Positions 25,985 to 37,814 of a stretch of DNA of 64,000 nucleotides are shown one piece after another. Location: positions 1,201,594-1,265,593 of the forward strand of contig OY848919.1 of the NCBI GenBank assembly GCA_963693285.1. Reading direction: 5' to 3'. A program made the translations under genes and the position numbers. A model generated the notes under the pieces. It did no database searches. It was given only the letters and a program-made list of their open reading frames with translations, and was not told the DNA's origin. How positions within the stretch are numbered: position 1 is the first letter of the stretch; every line of letters starts with the position of its first letter. This stretch comes from Xestospongia muta (Eukaryota > Porifera > Demospongiae > Haplosclerida > Petrosiidae).

Positions 25985-26487
25985 ATACAAAACAAACTCT
26001 CACTGTTTGGAGTCAGAGACTCATTATCTTCTGACCACATTGTTCCTTTATGAAATATATCAGTGACACTAAGTCATGACTATATTACTATAATCAGTTA
26101 GTTTCAATTTGCTTGAAATCTTCAGAACAAATATAATGAGAATCTAAAAAGTAAAGGAAAAACTAATGTAACTACATATTATGACAAGTAATATATTAAA
26201 ATAGTTCACTAATAGTGTTTTAACCTGATGTCTCCTGACTGTTTATTGTATTCAACTCCTAATATATCATGTATTACATGTAATACACATGATGTATGTA
26301 GTATATTATATTCATGCAGTATATATATGTAATATTATATGTAATACGTATAGGTACATCTATAATATGATGGTACATTCCTCTCTGTATAACCTTAAAG
26401 TATAAACCATGACAATATTGTTTGTAATGAACGATAGACACAACTCCATACTAGGAAGTCTCTGTAGAACATGAATGAGCCTATAAG
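25985..26487 (-). pseudogene. Exons of an unidentified minus-strand gene, unit 3 copy
   Basis: Best-preserved copy of the pieces also seen at 9185-9660 and 37265-37775. The exon at about 26378-26487 begins after TTATAG and reads LIHVLQRLPSMELCLSFITN and onward. Others lie near 26230-26265 (GVEYNKQSGDI, donor GTTAAA), 26105-26150 and 25990-26060 (KGTMWSEDNESLTPNSESLF then stop). Not recognised. It sits between the 5' end of G3 and the RFC3 3' half. Confidence 0.35.
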
Positions 26488-26524
26488 GACAAACTTACAA
26501 TATTATATATTATATATTGTTGTA

Positions 26525-28137
26525 TTAGTGATGCTGGTATACATGATCATGTTGTTATAATGGAGTTACTAAAAGAAGTAGCTCAGTCTCATTCCATTGA
26601 TACTGGCCATAGAGAATTTAAAGGTAATCCATTCATTTGTCCATTTGTCTATCCACTCTTGGTCTATTTGTCTATCTGCCTAATTATTTTATCAGCTACT
26701 TTCCAGAATATCAACTCCCAAAATACCAACTTTCATTACTGTATTAGAATTACCTTTTAGATAATAACTTGGTGGAACATCTAGTAATTGACCAAACAAC
26801 AGTCCCTATAATATCATTTCATATAGCATTATAGCTTATGGTCTTTGATGTTTTTGGTGATACAAGAAATAATTGCACATACTAAGTTTATCAAGTCAGA
26901 TAATTCAGTATATATAAGCAGGAGTTTAGCAGTTTTAGCAATGTTTACTCAGTTTATGATGGAATGTAACTTTCTTACTACACACAAATATGGAAGAACA
27001 CTTCTTATCGGAGGATATAGATATTTGACTATTAGAAAGGGAAAGAATGGTAAAGAATTTTGGAGATGTTCTAATTGTTTGTGCCCAACTCTAGCTAAGA
27101 CCATATGTAACAAACCATGTCTTTTTATAGCATAATTGACTTTCTTGATAGTTGACACAGAAGGAGTATAGGTATTGTGGGAGTTATAGTGGTTGTTCTA
27201 ACAGAGGTAGACAGGTTAACAAAGGATGCACAACATGCTCTAAGAAGAACAATGGAGAAATACACATCATCATGTCGACTTATTTTACTGTATAATTCTA
27301 CTAGTAAAGTAATACCAGCTATTAAAAGTAGATGTTTAGGGATAAGAGTACCTGCCCCCACAATTGATGAGGTTAAGAAATTGAATATTTTGAACAATAG
27401 TTTATTAACAAGATTTATTTAGATATGTGGTGTTCTACAGTTTCTATGTCGTAAAGAGTCTTTATCTCTACCTGCTGAGCTTGCTAAAAGGATTGCAGAA
27501 AAATCAGAAAGAAATTTACGAAAGGCAATACTTCTTTGTGAAGCTTGTAGAGTACAACAGTTAGTGATAAATCTATCTCTCCATCAATCCATCCATATTG
27601 TGTAGATATCCATTCTCTGCTGATCAAAATATACCAGATTGTGAGTGGGAACTTTTCTTACATGAAACAGCTACAATGATTATTGAAGAACAAACTCCTA
27701 GAAGGTATAATATGGATGAATAAATGAATGAATAAATGAATTGATGGATGGATGGACAAATAAAGTATGTAATTAATTAATGTAGATATGATGAGATATA
27801 ATAGGAGTACTTTATATTTAGATTACTTGATGTAAGAGGTCGATATTATGAACTCCTAACTCATTGTATTCCACCTGATGTTATATTCAAGGTAAATACA
27901 TCAATTATTATAACATAATGTTGTACTCCATTCATTTTGTATCTCAGCATGTTAGCTGAACTAATTATTAATTGTGATGGTTCATTAAAAGCTAATGTTA
28001 TTCAATTAGCTGCACAATATCAACATCAAGTACAGCTGGGTACTAAAGCTATCTTCCACTTGGAGGCATTTACAGCCAAATTTATGAGACTTTATAAACT
28101 ATTTTTGGAAGAAGGACTTGCAGATATGATGTTTTGA
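26525..28137 (+). pseudogene. RFC3: RFC3 3' two-thirds (5'-truncated copy)
   Basis: Exons: about 26529-26625 ([20 protein letters not shown]), 27190-27367 ([20 protein letters not shown], then [20 protein letters not shown] with the SRC arginine-finger motif, then VPAPTIDE), about 27422-27560 (LSLPAELAKRIAEKSERNLR), 27607-27703 (YPFSADQNIPDCEWELFLHE), 27819-27890 (LLDVRGRYYELLTHCIPPD) and 27949-28137 (ending HLEAFTAKFMRLYKLFLEE, MMF, stop TGA). This matches the RFC3 sensor and collar regions to the natural C-terminus without frame breaks. The 5' exons (Walker A) are absent here but present at 16546-17161. It may be a truncated duplicate or the 3' part of a gene interrupted by G3. Confidence 0.85.
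26845..27135 (+). mobile_element. FLYWCH-type zinc-finger frame inside an RFC3 intron
   Basis: An open frame whose last 60 residues read KYGRTLLIGGYRYLTIRKGK, FWRCSNC and a further Cys/His-poor tail. The pattern of an aromatic, G-Y-x-Y, then W-x-C-x-x-C fits a FLYWCH zinc finger, a fold often carried by Mutator-like transposons. No transposase is attached. Copies lie at 38154-38396 and, decayed, at 9720-9850. Confidence 0.5.
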
Positions 28138-28483
28138 CAATATATTTAACCCCTTAGTCACAGTATTTAACCCTCGCAGTTCTTTATTTTAAAAATAACT
28201 ACATGTTCAATAAATTATAATAAAGTCACAAAATAATAACATTATTCTCTCACTAGTCACATGATAATCATGTGTTGTATAAAGTTGAGATAGTATACAT
28301 TAGTATATGGTATCTATCTGTCTTTGTTGAATGATAACTTCTATATATTATTGTAAACTGGCAATCTTCTCTTCATAACCTTTGATGTTTAACTTAACAT
28401 TGTTAAAATGTATTTGTCTGTTTGTTTATCTATACATCCATCTACTGTCTATCCATTCATCCATCAATCTTTACATTGATCCA
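28138..28483. other. Spacer with ATCCATT-type simple repeats
   Basis: Region between the RFC3 stop and the next minus-strand exon. It contains short runs of atccat/tccattc typical of introns and spacers here. No gene seen. Confidence 0.5.
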
Positions 28484-29627
28484 TTAAATACTCTTTCTTT
28501 TATAACCTGTTCTCTCAACATGGACTCCTTTTTCTCTCTTTTCTAAATCTTTCCTTAATTTCTCCAACAATTTGTCTTGTTTTTCAACATCTTCAAGTTA
28601 ATAAAGTGACAATATAACAATAAATCACATTACAATTACAGATAACAAGACATATGATATAAAGAGAGAAGAGAATAAAGTAACAGACAAAATTACAAAG
28701 TTAACACTTACTAGTTGACTCCTCCCACAATTACTTTATACTCTAAATCACTCAGTCTTTTCATCAAGTCACTTGTTCTTCTCTTACAAACAAAATCACA
28801 TCCACTGATACAATAACTGGACAATATAACTTACTGTACATTTTGCTATCATCTTCCATTCATTCATTATACCATTATATCCTTCTAATATAACATACAC
28901 AATAGATCATGTTGACTCATTGTAAACTTCAGCTTGAGTAGTCTCCGCTCCAAATAACTTACTACCTTATTTACTTACGGTTTGCACATTTCCATAGTTA
29001 CACACCACACCCACTAAAGTAGCAGCTGTAGAAGCCAACAGCCGTTGATAAATGATAGTTTTTAATACAATACATTTAAAATAAAACATGTATTATTTGA
29101 TATGTAAAGTTGATGTTACATGTACCTGTTTATCAACATCAACTAATCTCTGATAATATGGACCTAGTACTTGATTTAATCCAATAGTCAATGGATAAAC
29201 TTACATTTAGTCAAGAGAAAACATGTTATAGACTTTGATTGATGTTGTAACTAGGTTATGTTTGTAAACAATATGATGAAACTTACCTTCATCTAGTGTT
29301 GTGAGGCCAGACCCTTTCCTCAGAGCAAAGGGTCTGGCCTTTATCATGATATACCTGAACAACTCACTAGAGCTCAAGCTGATTGGATCTCCGAGGGAGA
29401 AAAGACACACTTGTTGTTATGTTTCAGTAAGTATTAAGTTCACAGGTCACAGGGCATCAAGTAGTATTTCTCAACTAACTGGAGGATGAAAATGTTCCAC
29501 TGTTAATGATAGCTACCTGTAACTAATAGTTTTCATTATTACCTGACTAGAACAGACATCATATGAACTTTTGCATAATATTTCTTTTGTCTCCTCCTCT
29601 TCCTTCAGTCTGTAGTCTGTTTAATAA
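28484..29627 (-). CDS. Unidentified multi-exon gene tail-to-tail with RFC3
   Basis: Minus-strand exon candidates: about 29560-29627 (YRLKEEEETKEILCKSSYDV), 29288-29395 (SSELFRYIMIKARPFALRKG and onward, donor GTAAGT), 29127-29190 (GLNQVLGPYYQRLVDVDKQ), 28978-29035 (ATLVGVVCNYGNVQT, hydrophobic), 28712-28815 (CDFVCKRRTSDLMKRLSDLE) and 28484-28590 (KQDKLLEKLRKDLEKREKG and onward to a TAA). The last exon is strongly alpha-helical and charged. I do not recognise the family. The phase of the last two junctions does not match in my reading, so either an exon is missed or the copy is decayed. Copy 1-1010 is the same segment. Confidence 0.35.
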
Positions 29628-30445
29628 TAAAACACAAAACAACAACACTAATATACCGCCATGTTTACTCGCGGGTTTGCATTTTTCCATAGTTACACAC
29701 CACACCCAACGAAGTAGCAGCTGTAGAAGTTAGCAGCTGTCGGTGAGAAAAAGTTTGCTGCTTAAGCCTTTACTGCTTTAAGCCTTCTTTACTAGAAACT
29801 ACTAATGATAGAAGATAACTAACTAGCAAAACTGCTAACTACTAGATACAGTCTACTACTGTTAATAGAAACTAAGTTTGTTTAGTAGTAAGTTAATAGT
29901 TGTAATGTTATCAAGAAATCTTCTGATGTTGTATGGATCAGTACTTTCATGGAATTGTTAAAAGTGAGTGTATTATTAAATAGAACGTGTTATTAAATAT
30001 AATATTAATTTGTTAAGTGAACTGTGTGTGTAGGAAATAAGTTTTAGGTGATTTGACAAATTAATTGGCTTTAATTAATAGATTTTTTATTAGCAGTAGT
30101 AATTATAGTGGTATTAGACATAGCGATAATATTTAATTTTATATAGCTACTAACTAGAGGACTATTAATGTACAATTTAGTCTAATTTGTTTGTTATAAT
30201 TGTATTTGTAAATATTAGAAATAACAATATTGAAGCTTTTATTACTAATTAATGTAGGCGTGGTCAATTGTCAAGTAGAGAAGTCGAATTTTTCTAGAGA
30301 AGAAGTGAATTATAAAAATTGTTAACTTTGTTAGAAGACAAAGAACTGGAAACTAAAGTATTTAACTAATAATTGACTTATTTGAATTTGAAATAATTTA
30401 TTTTTAGTAAAAAGATATCAGCAAAAGTACAAAAATAACTAATAA

Positions 30446-33400
30446 TTAACGGAGTATTTCCCCATCAAAGTACACACTCAAACTATCATTGTTAACACAA
30501 ACATTTTGTAATTGTTGTTTAGCAAATTTAGTAATTTTAGGACAGCCAGTGAGATCTAGTACTTCTAATGTTTTATTGTTAATAATGAGATTAGAGAAAT
30601 GTGGTATGTCTTTATCAGTAATATTATTGTCATGCCACAAGTATAATCTCTTGATTATTTTATTACCAGCTACAGCAGTTGTTAATAAGTGGTAAGTATC
30701 TGGTACGAGAGGTGAGGAGATAAGAGATAGTACCTCCATTGTTTGGTTATAAGTTAGTACTTGTGATAGTTGACTGACACAGTTGCTATGAAAGTGAGTG
30801 TTTCTTATATTAAGTCTCCTCACTTGACATCCATTAATATCAGTTAATATTCTAAGTAAACTTTGAGGAGATAATCTGTTGAGTACAATACTCCATGTTG
30901 TGTGTTGTAGTCTCTTTAATTGACGTATCACTTCTTTACATTCCGCCACAGTAGATGAAGTAAGTATAACACTATCACTGTACCACTTAACACTTCCAGT
31001 GTCTCCTATAATAAAACATAGTTACTATATAATATTTTACACACACAACAATAGCTATACACACACTCTAACATGCTCAACTACGATTGTCAAGGCCTAA
31101 CGAAGAAGACGACGCCATTACTATACTCTGTCCGAGTTGAGTTGAGCTACCCAGACATGTAAATAACTTACCTGTTTTGCGTGCTATCAGCATGGAACTT
31201 GCACCAATCCGTTCAGCTTGCAAATGCGCTATATATATATAAAATTTGGCTCTCTAGTGCTACGAGAAAGTAGCAAACTATAAACTCCATACATTTTCAA
31301 TGGCATACTTTAGTCATACCTCAAATTCCACACCTTCGAATAACACTTCTCACCTTGAGAAGTCAACCGTGTGTCACGTGGTAATTCAGTTTTAATTATG
31401 TGAACAGATGTTCTATACAATATTTATTACTATTAAAATAATAATCAGATATTGTCTTTTGCGATTTAAGGCAGCTATAAAGCCACCATGGTTCTGAAAA
31501 GAACCTTTTAACAAACAGTCTCAACTTTCTTTTTCTGTAGCCTCTTGATGCTAGCACATGAAACTCCTGTGGCATCAGCAGTTCTTTAAGAGATCCTTGA
31601 GTATATCGACACCTGTGGATTTCCTCGAAATACTCATAGACATTCGCAACAACCTCCTTTGCATCTTGATGAACACGTGGTGTTTTCGCATGATATTCAC
31701 GTGAAAAAGTAATGAATAAGATTAAAATGTACTTCAGTGTGAAGTAGATAAAGTAGGTGATAAAATACCTCACCTTACATTCCATGCATAAACACCTTTT
31801 TTTTAATGAAGGGCTCAACTCAACTCGGACTTAAATTTACGGAGTGTTATACTAATAATTTACTATATTAGATGATCTAAGCCAGGATTGGGAAAGCATT
31901 ATCTACTATTTAGACGGATACACAAGGTACTGAACTGTCAGATAGACGTCAGTGAAGATGACTCAGTCATATCACTAGTCAAAATGATTCATAATTAACA
32001 AGCAATGCTCAAGCATGAATTATCATGATGTCTGGTAACAGTCTTGTGTGCTTATATTAACTTGGTTGACACTTCTCTTTACTTTACACATGTCATGATC
32101 TAATAAAACATTATATTTAATGTTGTGATATGATATCATAATGTAAGTTATGTCATTTATAATGTATTTCAATATTTTTGAAACAATAATTATAGTGACA
32201 TCATTTCTCTATGTCAGCTAATGAACACCAGTTAACTCACAAATGTCATTACAATATTTTCATATCAGCTCAAGATTACTATTCTTCTCTCCATTTTTTG
32301 TTTTTCTTATATTTTCATCATACATGATAGTGTATACATATAGCTGAAAATATTGATGAGGAATTAATTTAGTATATAGTTTTGATCATTGCTTAGAATT
32401 TGACATCTTTTGATCCTACACTTATTTTAACATAATACATTGTAAGCTTTAAATTTTATTCTCTCCAATATTTTGACTATATTTGTATAGTACATGTACT
32501 ATACTATCATGTCAGTACATGTATGAATGTAAATAATAATATTATTAACTATAAAGCATGATACTGGTACTTTACTTATGTGAGTGAATTCATGTTTAGC
32601 TTATGTCTATGTGACACAATAAAACTTTCAAATTGTACAATCAAATTCCTCCATCCTGTGGACATCTTTTATAATGTCAGTGGTAGTCCTAGGTACTGAT
32701 GTCATGAGTAACTATTCCTACATTATTTGATAATGTGTTTGTTTGTTGACTTCTTGATCTTTAGTCATCATGTGACTTATTGTTATTTTATTTGTTGTAT
32801 CAATTAATGGTAGATCATATACAACTATACTTTAGTCTATTTGTTCACCTTGCCAGTAATAAAAAATTATCATAACTTTCTAATAACTCAAACAAATTAA
32901 AAATTTCAAAGTCAATTAGTGGTCTCCTGACAACCCTCCGGTTCGTTTGACATCATTATTAATATGATAATACCCACAATAACAAATTTAATGTACTTTC
33001 CATAAACAAAGTATAGGAGAGACCATTGAGCACGAGAATGTGATCTCGTGAATTTCGTTAATCAATAAAATGGCTGCTGCTCGAAGAGAGAAACCAGTAC
33101 AGTAAGAAATACATTCTTACGGTAACATCATATAGATATAGGTAAAAGTACTATACTACTGTAGATATAAAGAATGAAGATGAATATAACTATTTTGTAT
33201 GAGAATAGAAGTATTGCTGAAATCAGACTTGAATAACAAAAAGTATTATAAAAGTTATGACAGAGGTAATAATATATTGTCTAAAAAATCTTGATCAAAG
33301 ACTTTAAAAACCTCTGTTATGTTGTGCCTTGGATTGGTACATATGTTTGTCTAGGGTATGTTATTTTTTGTAGTACTTCATATATTAACTGTCTCTTGTC

Positions 33401-36400
33401 TTTGTCCATCATGTCATTGTCATTGTTATCATTATCATACTATCATCTTCACTAAGTTCAATTATGAATTATTCTATTGTGTCCTCAAAAAATTTGTCTT
33501 TTTCAAAGTAATCATTTTCTATGTCCACAACATGTCTACAAAAATACCTCCACATATCAGTTGTTGTGTATGTAACTCTGTCAGGTGTCAGCTGTTCAAT
33601 TCCACATCGTATAGATGTATATATAGTGACTATAAAGATTAAAGAATGATATATTTTCTTTGATATTCCATCTCTAAATCAGTTGAGTGCTGTACTCAAA
33701 CACTGAAAATATCTTGAAGCAAACTGTCCACTTTTTAAACTTTCCTGTCATCTGATTAGAAGCCATAATTTGGTCCACATCAATGTACTATTACTATTGA
33801 TTGATTAATTTGGTCTTTGTACTTATAAATACAATTAGAAAACTATAATATAGTGCCAGCTTTTCAATATCAGATACTCAACAGAATATTGCATGTGACC
33901 AACCAATCAAATTGCTCCTAATATCATTAAAAATTACTATATCTTACTTTGACTGGTGATACCATGATCATCCACTCTGTCATCTGGTTCTTCTTGAGTT
34001 AGTTTGTCATCTGATGGTAGCTCTTGTTGGCTAGCTAGTACCTCCTCAAACTTTTGACTTAACTGAGGATCATAACTTTTAATTTGATCACATAACTGTA
34101 CCTCCTGAGACTGTAGAACTAAACACATTATCTGATATAATAGAATATCTAGTAATTGTTTACCTTTCATGTTCTCCATCAAATGACTAATCTTTTCTTC
34201 TCTCTCCATTAACTGTATAGTTAGTGACGTTATCTTCTCTTGTAGTATCTCAATCTCTTCTTGTTTGTCTACTAATACTTTATCTGTAGCTATAGAACAT
34301 AACCATATATGGTATGTACTACTATTAGTACTATAGCTCACCTTCTTTATGTCTGGTTAACTGCTCTATCTCTAACGTCTTTGCCTTACTCATTCGGTCT
34401 AATAGTTTCAGCTTCTCTGTTTACATTAGGTACATAGTTATATCTCAATTAATGTACATGTACCTGATAAAGTGTCAGTTGTTTGTGGTCCTTCTCTGTC
34501 CATACTGTGTGCTAATAATAATAAAATATACAAATATAGTTATTGCTACTTCCTGCAGTTCATTGTTTTTGATAGAAGGTGTTACACTCACATAATTTCT
34601 TTGATTGTGTATCATCTAGTTTATGAGGCAATAATTGTTGCTTGAAATCAACTTGCTCAAGAGTTGGATCTTCTTGTGGATCCTTCATAGTCAGTGCTAT
34701 ATTGAGTGAAGTAGTTTTATGACACTTATACTTTAAAGGAATGAACAGATGTGTACATGAAGGGATGGATGGATGGATTGGTTAATGGATGGACAAAACA
34801 GACAATGCAATATCCTTACATATCCATATACCTTCTTTATATTTAATGTCTACTTTTAATGTATTTACCTCATCTAACTATTTTAGTTTTATTGTTTGTA
34901 TTGTTCTATATATATATCACTACATTATACTTTAAGTTACTTACCTAATGGAGTGTTAGTTGATGACTGGTCTTGTTGTTCTCTGTCCATACTGGTATAA
35001 ACTAATGTTTTAAATAAAGAATAAAGTGATCCTTTATATCATACTTATTGTATTAATGTTTACCTTTTAGAGAAGATTTCAGCTCTGCTATTTCCTCATC
35101 CTTCTCCTTTTGCTGTGATATAACCTTCTCTTCAAAAATTCTAACTTCTTCCGTCACACCTCTTACCTCCTACGTAATATCAATAACATACATCCAATTT
35201 TATTTAATACTACTCATCTCTTACCTTATCTCTTGTACACTTATCCCATATAATATGGTAGCCAATTATTAATTTAAGTAATCCCAGTTTTATTAATAAA
35301 TCGAGGTTCTTCTCAGCTTCCATTTGTAGAATATCCATTATATGTCGTGGAGCATAGCAAGTCACAATCATGGAGTTGCCTTCTATTACTTCATTAACTA
35401 AAACTCTGTCAGCAATATCTCCAAATGTTTTACATAACAGCTCTCTTATTTCGTTGAATGTGCGTTCATCTGTCTTCCATTCCAGGACAAACTGAATTGT
35501 CTCACGTTTGAGAAGAGATGATGGACCTGTCATGAGCTTGTTCTTACACACGTTGAGTTTTACTTCATCGCAAAATTTATCGACTACTGATTTATAAGTT
35601 GTGACATGAGTTTTAGCTTCTTCAATCTTGTAATGATTGATTATGCCCTCCAAACATGCAACATTGATAATGGTACACTTTTCTTCCACTAAATCCATGA
35701 CATCATCAAATGATTCAGCTACGGTTAGTCGTGGTTTCAGCTCTCGAAAGCATCTTTGAAGGTACATTTTCAGCTCTTGCAGTGAAGGGATACTTTTTGC
35801 AATGAGAGGAGCAACAGTGTCAATAAAATTTCCAAAGGTCACTTTCATCTGATCAAATTTGTACCGATAATCAGGTTGAAAACGAACCTCTGTTGTACCT
35901 GATGATAATATTGCTAGCTTTAATAATAAAAATTACTCAAATCACTTACTTCGAGCATTTGGTGACATAGCGTTCTGCGTAGGAGTGGTCAGTGTTGTAA
36001 CATCTATATATTGAGGAGTAGCAATAATATTATAACTTAATAATATTGTGTACTATTTCAACATTATAGGAATATTATAGAATATAGGAAATTAACAGTT
36101 GGTACTTTTCATTCTAAAAGCTTGCCTTGGAGTCCAAATGCATTAATTTTGTGTTAAGTATTATACCATTAATATACAATATGTGATAGTTAGATTGATG
36201 TACAGTAAAATATTATAGATCACACTTATACCTGATTGATTTTGAAACGAACTTTCTTGAGGAAAGTTTTGGTCTGTATAAATTAAAATATAACAATCAC
36301 ATCACTGTACACAGAACTAATTTACCATATTCTTTGAGTATATCTTTTGCTACCAGTACTGTCTCCTTTGATTGTAATAAGACAGTACCAAATACTCTTA

Positions 36401-36967
36401 ACTGACCAGGATCTTCAGATACTGTACTAGACAGTGCTCTCAATGGGCGATCAGTTAACAAACCTCCTGATCTTTCCAGTTCTTTGAATGTTTCATTAGA
36501 GATGACCTTTTCTGTGTACAACATCTGAACAAGTTCCACTGAAAGTGCAAGTTGAGAAGAGTGTTTCTGTAGTATTTGATTGGGTACCTCCTTTTGCACT
36601 ATATTTGTCATGAGAAAAGTTAGTCTAATCTTGGAGCTATAAAATACTCACTTTCTACTAATGCCTTCTTGTACTCCTCAGCAATAACATTTTCCTCAAT
36701 GGTTGGCTTTTGTAGTGTTTCAATAATCTCTCTTCTCATAGCTTTTGGCTTGGAACTCAGCCACAATTCAAACATCTTTAAAGCTTTAAAACCACTGTCT
36801 TCATTCATCACTCTGATACCATCTAGTTTGGACGTATCTAATTTGAAGAGTACACCAAATGTGTACCATTTAGTACCAATTCTAACGTGTTCACATAACT
36901 CATCAAGAGTTGGTTTTCCGTTCAAAAACTGATTGAAGTAGCTGGAGGAAACGAAGGACGAAGCCAT
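30446..36967 (-). CDS. G4: Death / CARD-like / novel module / coiled-coil / LRR protein
   Basis: Same plan as G1 and G3. Death-domain exon from ATG 36967 (MASSFVSSSYFNQFLNGKP) to about 36652; CARD-like exon about 36325-36598; module exon about 35225-35900; coil exons between about 35170 and 33950 (KQEEIEILQEK heptads, then a Gln/Asp/Glu-rich acidic tail); LRR exon 30446-31005. The last coil exon present in G1 (5848-5990) is missing because a deletion joins about 33601 to sequence matching 6020 of unit 1. Flanking exons are phase 1, so the frame survives. The last intron also carries a TIR transposon (31129-31829). LRR substitutions relative to G1 and G3 again cluster on beta-strands. Confidence 0.8.
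31129..31829 (-). mobile_element. TIR DNA transposon unique to G4 intron
   Basis: Ends are GTCCGAGTTGAGTTGAGC at the left and its exact inverse GCTCAACTCAACTCGGAC at the right. The inside reads on the minus strand as KKRCLCMECK, an intron or insert, then DAKEVVANVYEYFEEIHRCR, followed in another frame by ADATGVSCASIKRLQKKK, a helix-turn-helix like the N-terminus of Tc1/IS630-type transposases. The catalytic domain is missing, so it is a non-autonomous derivative. It is absent from the same place in G1 and G3; bases of the host flank were lost on the left. Confidence 0.75.
33357..33600 (-). mobile_element. Truncated transposase relic in G4 intron
   Basis: Only the 3' part of the Tc1/mariner-like relic remains (matching 4129-4370 in G1). 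The rest was removed with a coil exon by a deletion ending at about 33601. Confidence 0.7.
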
Positions 36968-37264
36968 GACCTTTGCAGAGGAATTTGGGTGGGGCTCAGT
37001 TGACCATTATTCATGAATAGTCACTAGTGAGCATGCGCAATTGACTCCACCCTAAATACAGTTTAACGGCCAAGGTACAATAATTATAGGCAAAAGAATT
37101 TAATATTGTATTATGAAGAAGTTGCAAACTGCAAGCAATATATAAAATGTAAAAATGACAAATGATAATTTATATTTCTTGTGGTTTTATTGACATACAC
37201 ATATTATAACTGACCTAAAGAAATAAAATAATTGTATAATAATATTACATACAAAATAAATTCT

Positions 37265-37775
37265 CACTGTTTGGTCCCAGAAACTCATTGTCTTACAACC
37301 ACATTGTCCCTGTATGAAGTATATCAGTGACACTAAGTCATGACTATATTACTATAATGATATTACCTTAGTTTAAATTTGTTTGAGATCTTCAGAACAA
37401 ATATAATGAGGATCTAAAAAAGAAAGGAAAAACTAAAAGTAACTACATATTATGACAAGTAATATATTAAAATAGTTCACTAATAGTGTTTTTAACCTGA
37501 TATATCCTAACTGTTTATTGTATTCAACTCCTAATATATCATGTATTACATGTAATACACATGATGTATGTAGTATATTATATTCATACAGTATATATAT
37601 GTAATATTATATGTAATACATCTAGGTACATCTATAATATGATGGTACAGTCCTCTCTGTATAACCTTAAAGTATAAACCATGACAATATTGTTTGTAAT
37701 GAACGATAGACACAACCCTAATCCCTGGAAACTTCCAGGGATTAGGGTTGTGTCTATCGTTCATAAAGTGTTTGT
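37265..37775 (-). pseudogene. Exons of an unidentified minus-strand gene, unit 4 copy
   Basis: Counterpart of 9185-9660 and 25985-26487. One exon has a stop (TGG TTG TAA in place of the open frame) and the first exon is destroyed by a 66-base palindrome (37699-37764). This copy is a pseudogene. Confidence 0.45.
37699..37764. repeat. 66-base near-continuous palindrome
   Basis: Arms of 32 bases (37699-37730 and 37733-37764) are exact inverse copies separated by two bases. The left arm matches the sister copies at 9625 and 26425 up to about 'cacaac'; the right arm replaces sequence present there. Confidence 0.95.
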
Positions 37776-37814
37776 AGAATGTGAACGAGCCTATAAACTT
37801 GCAATATCATATAT

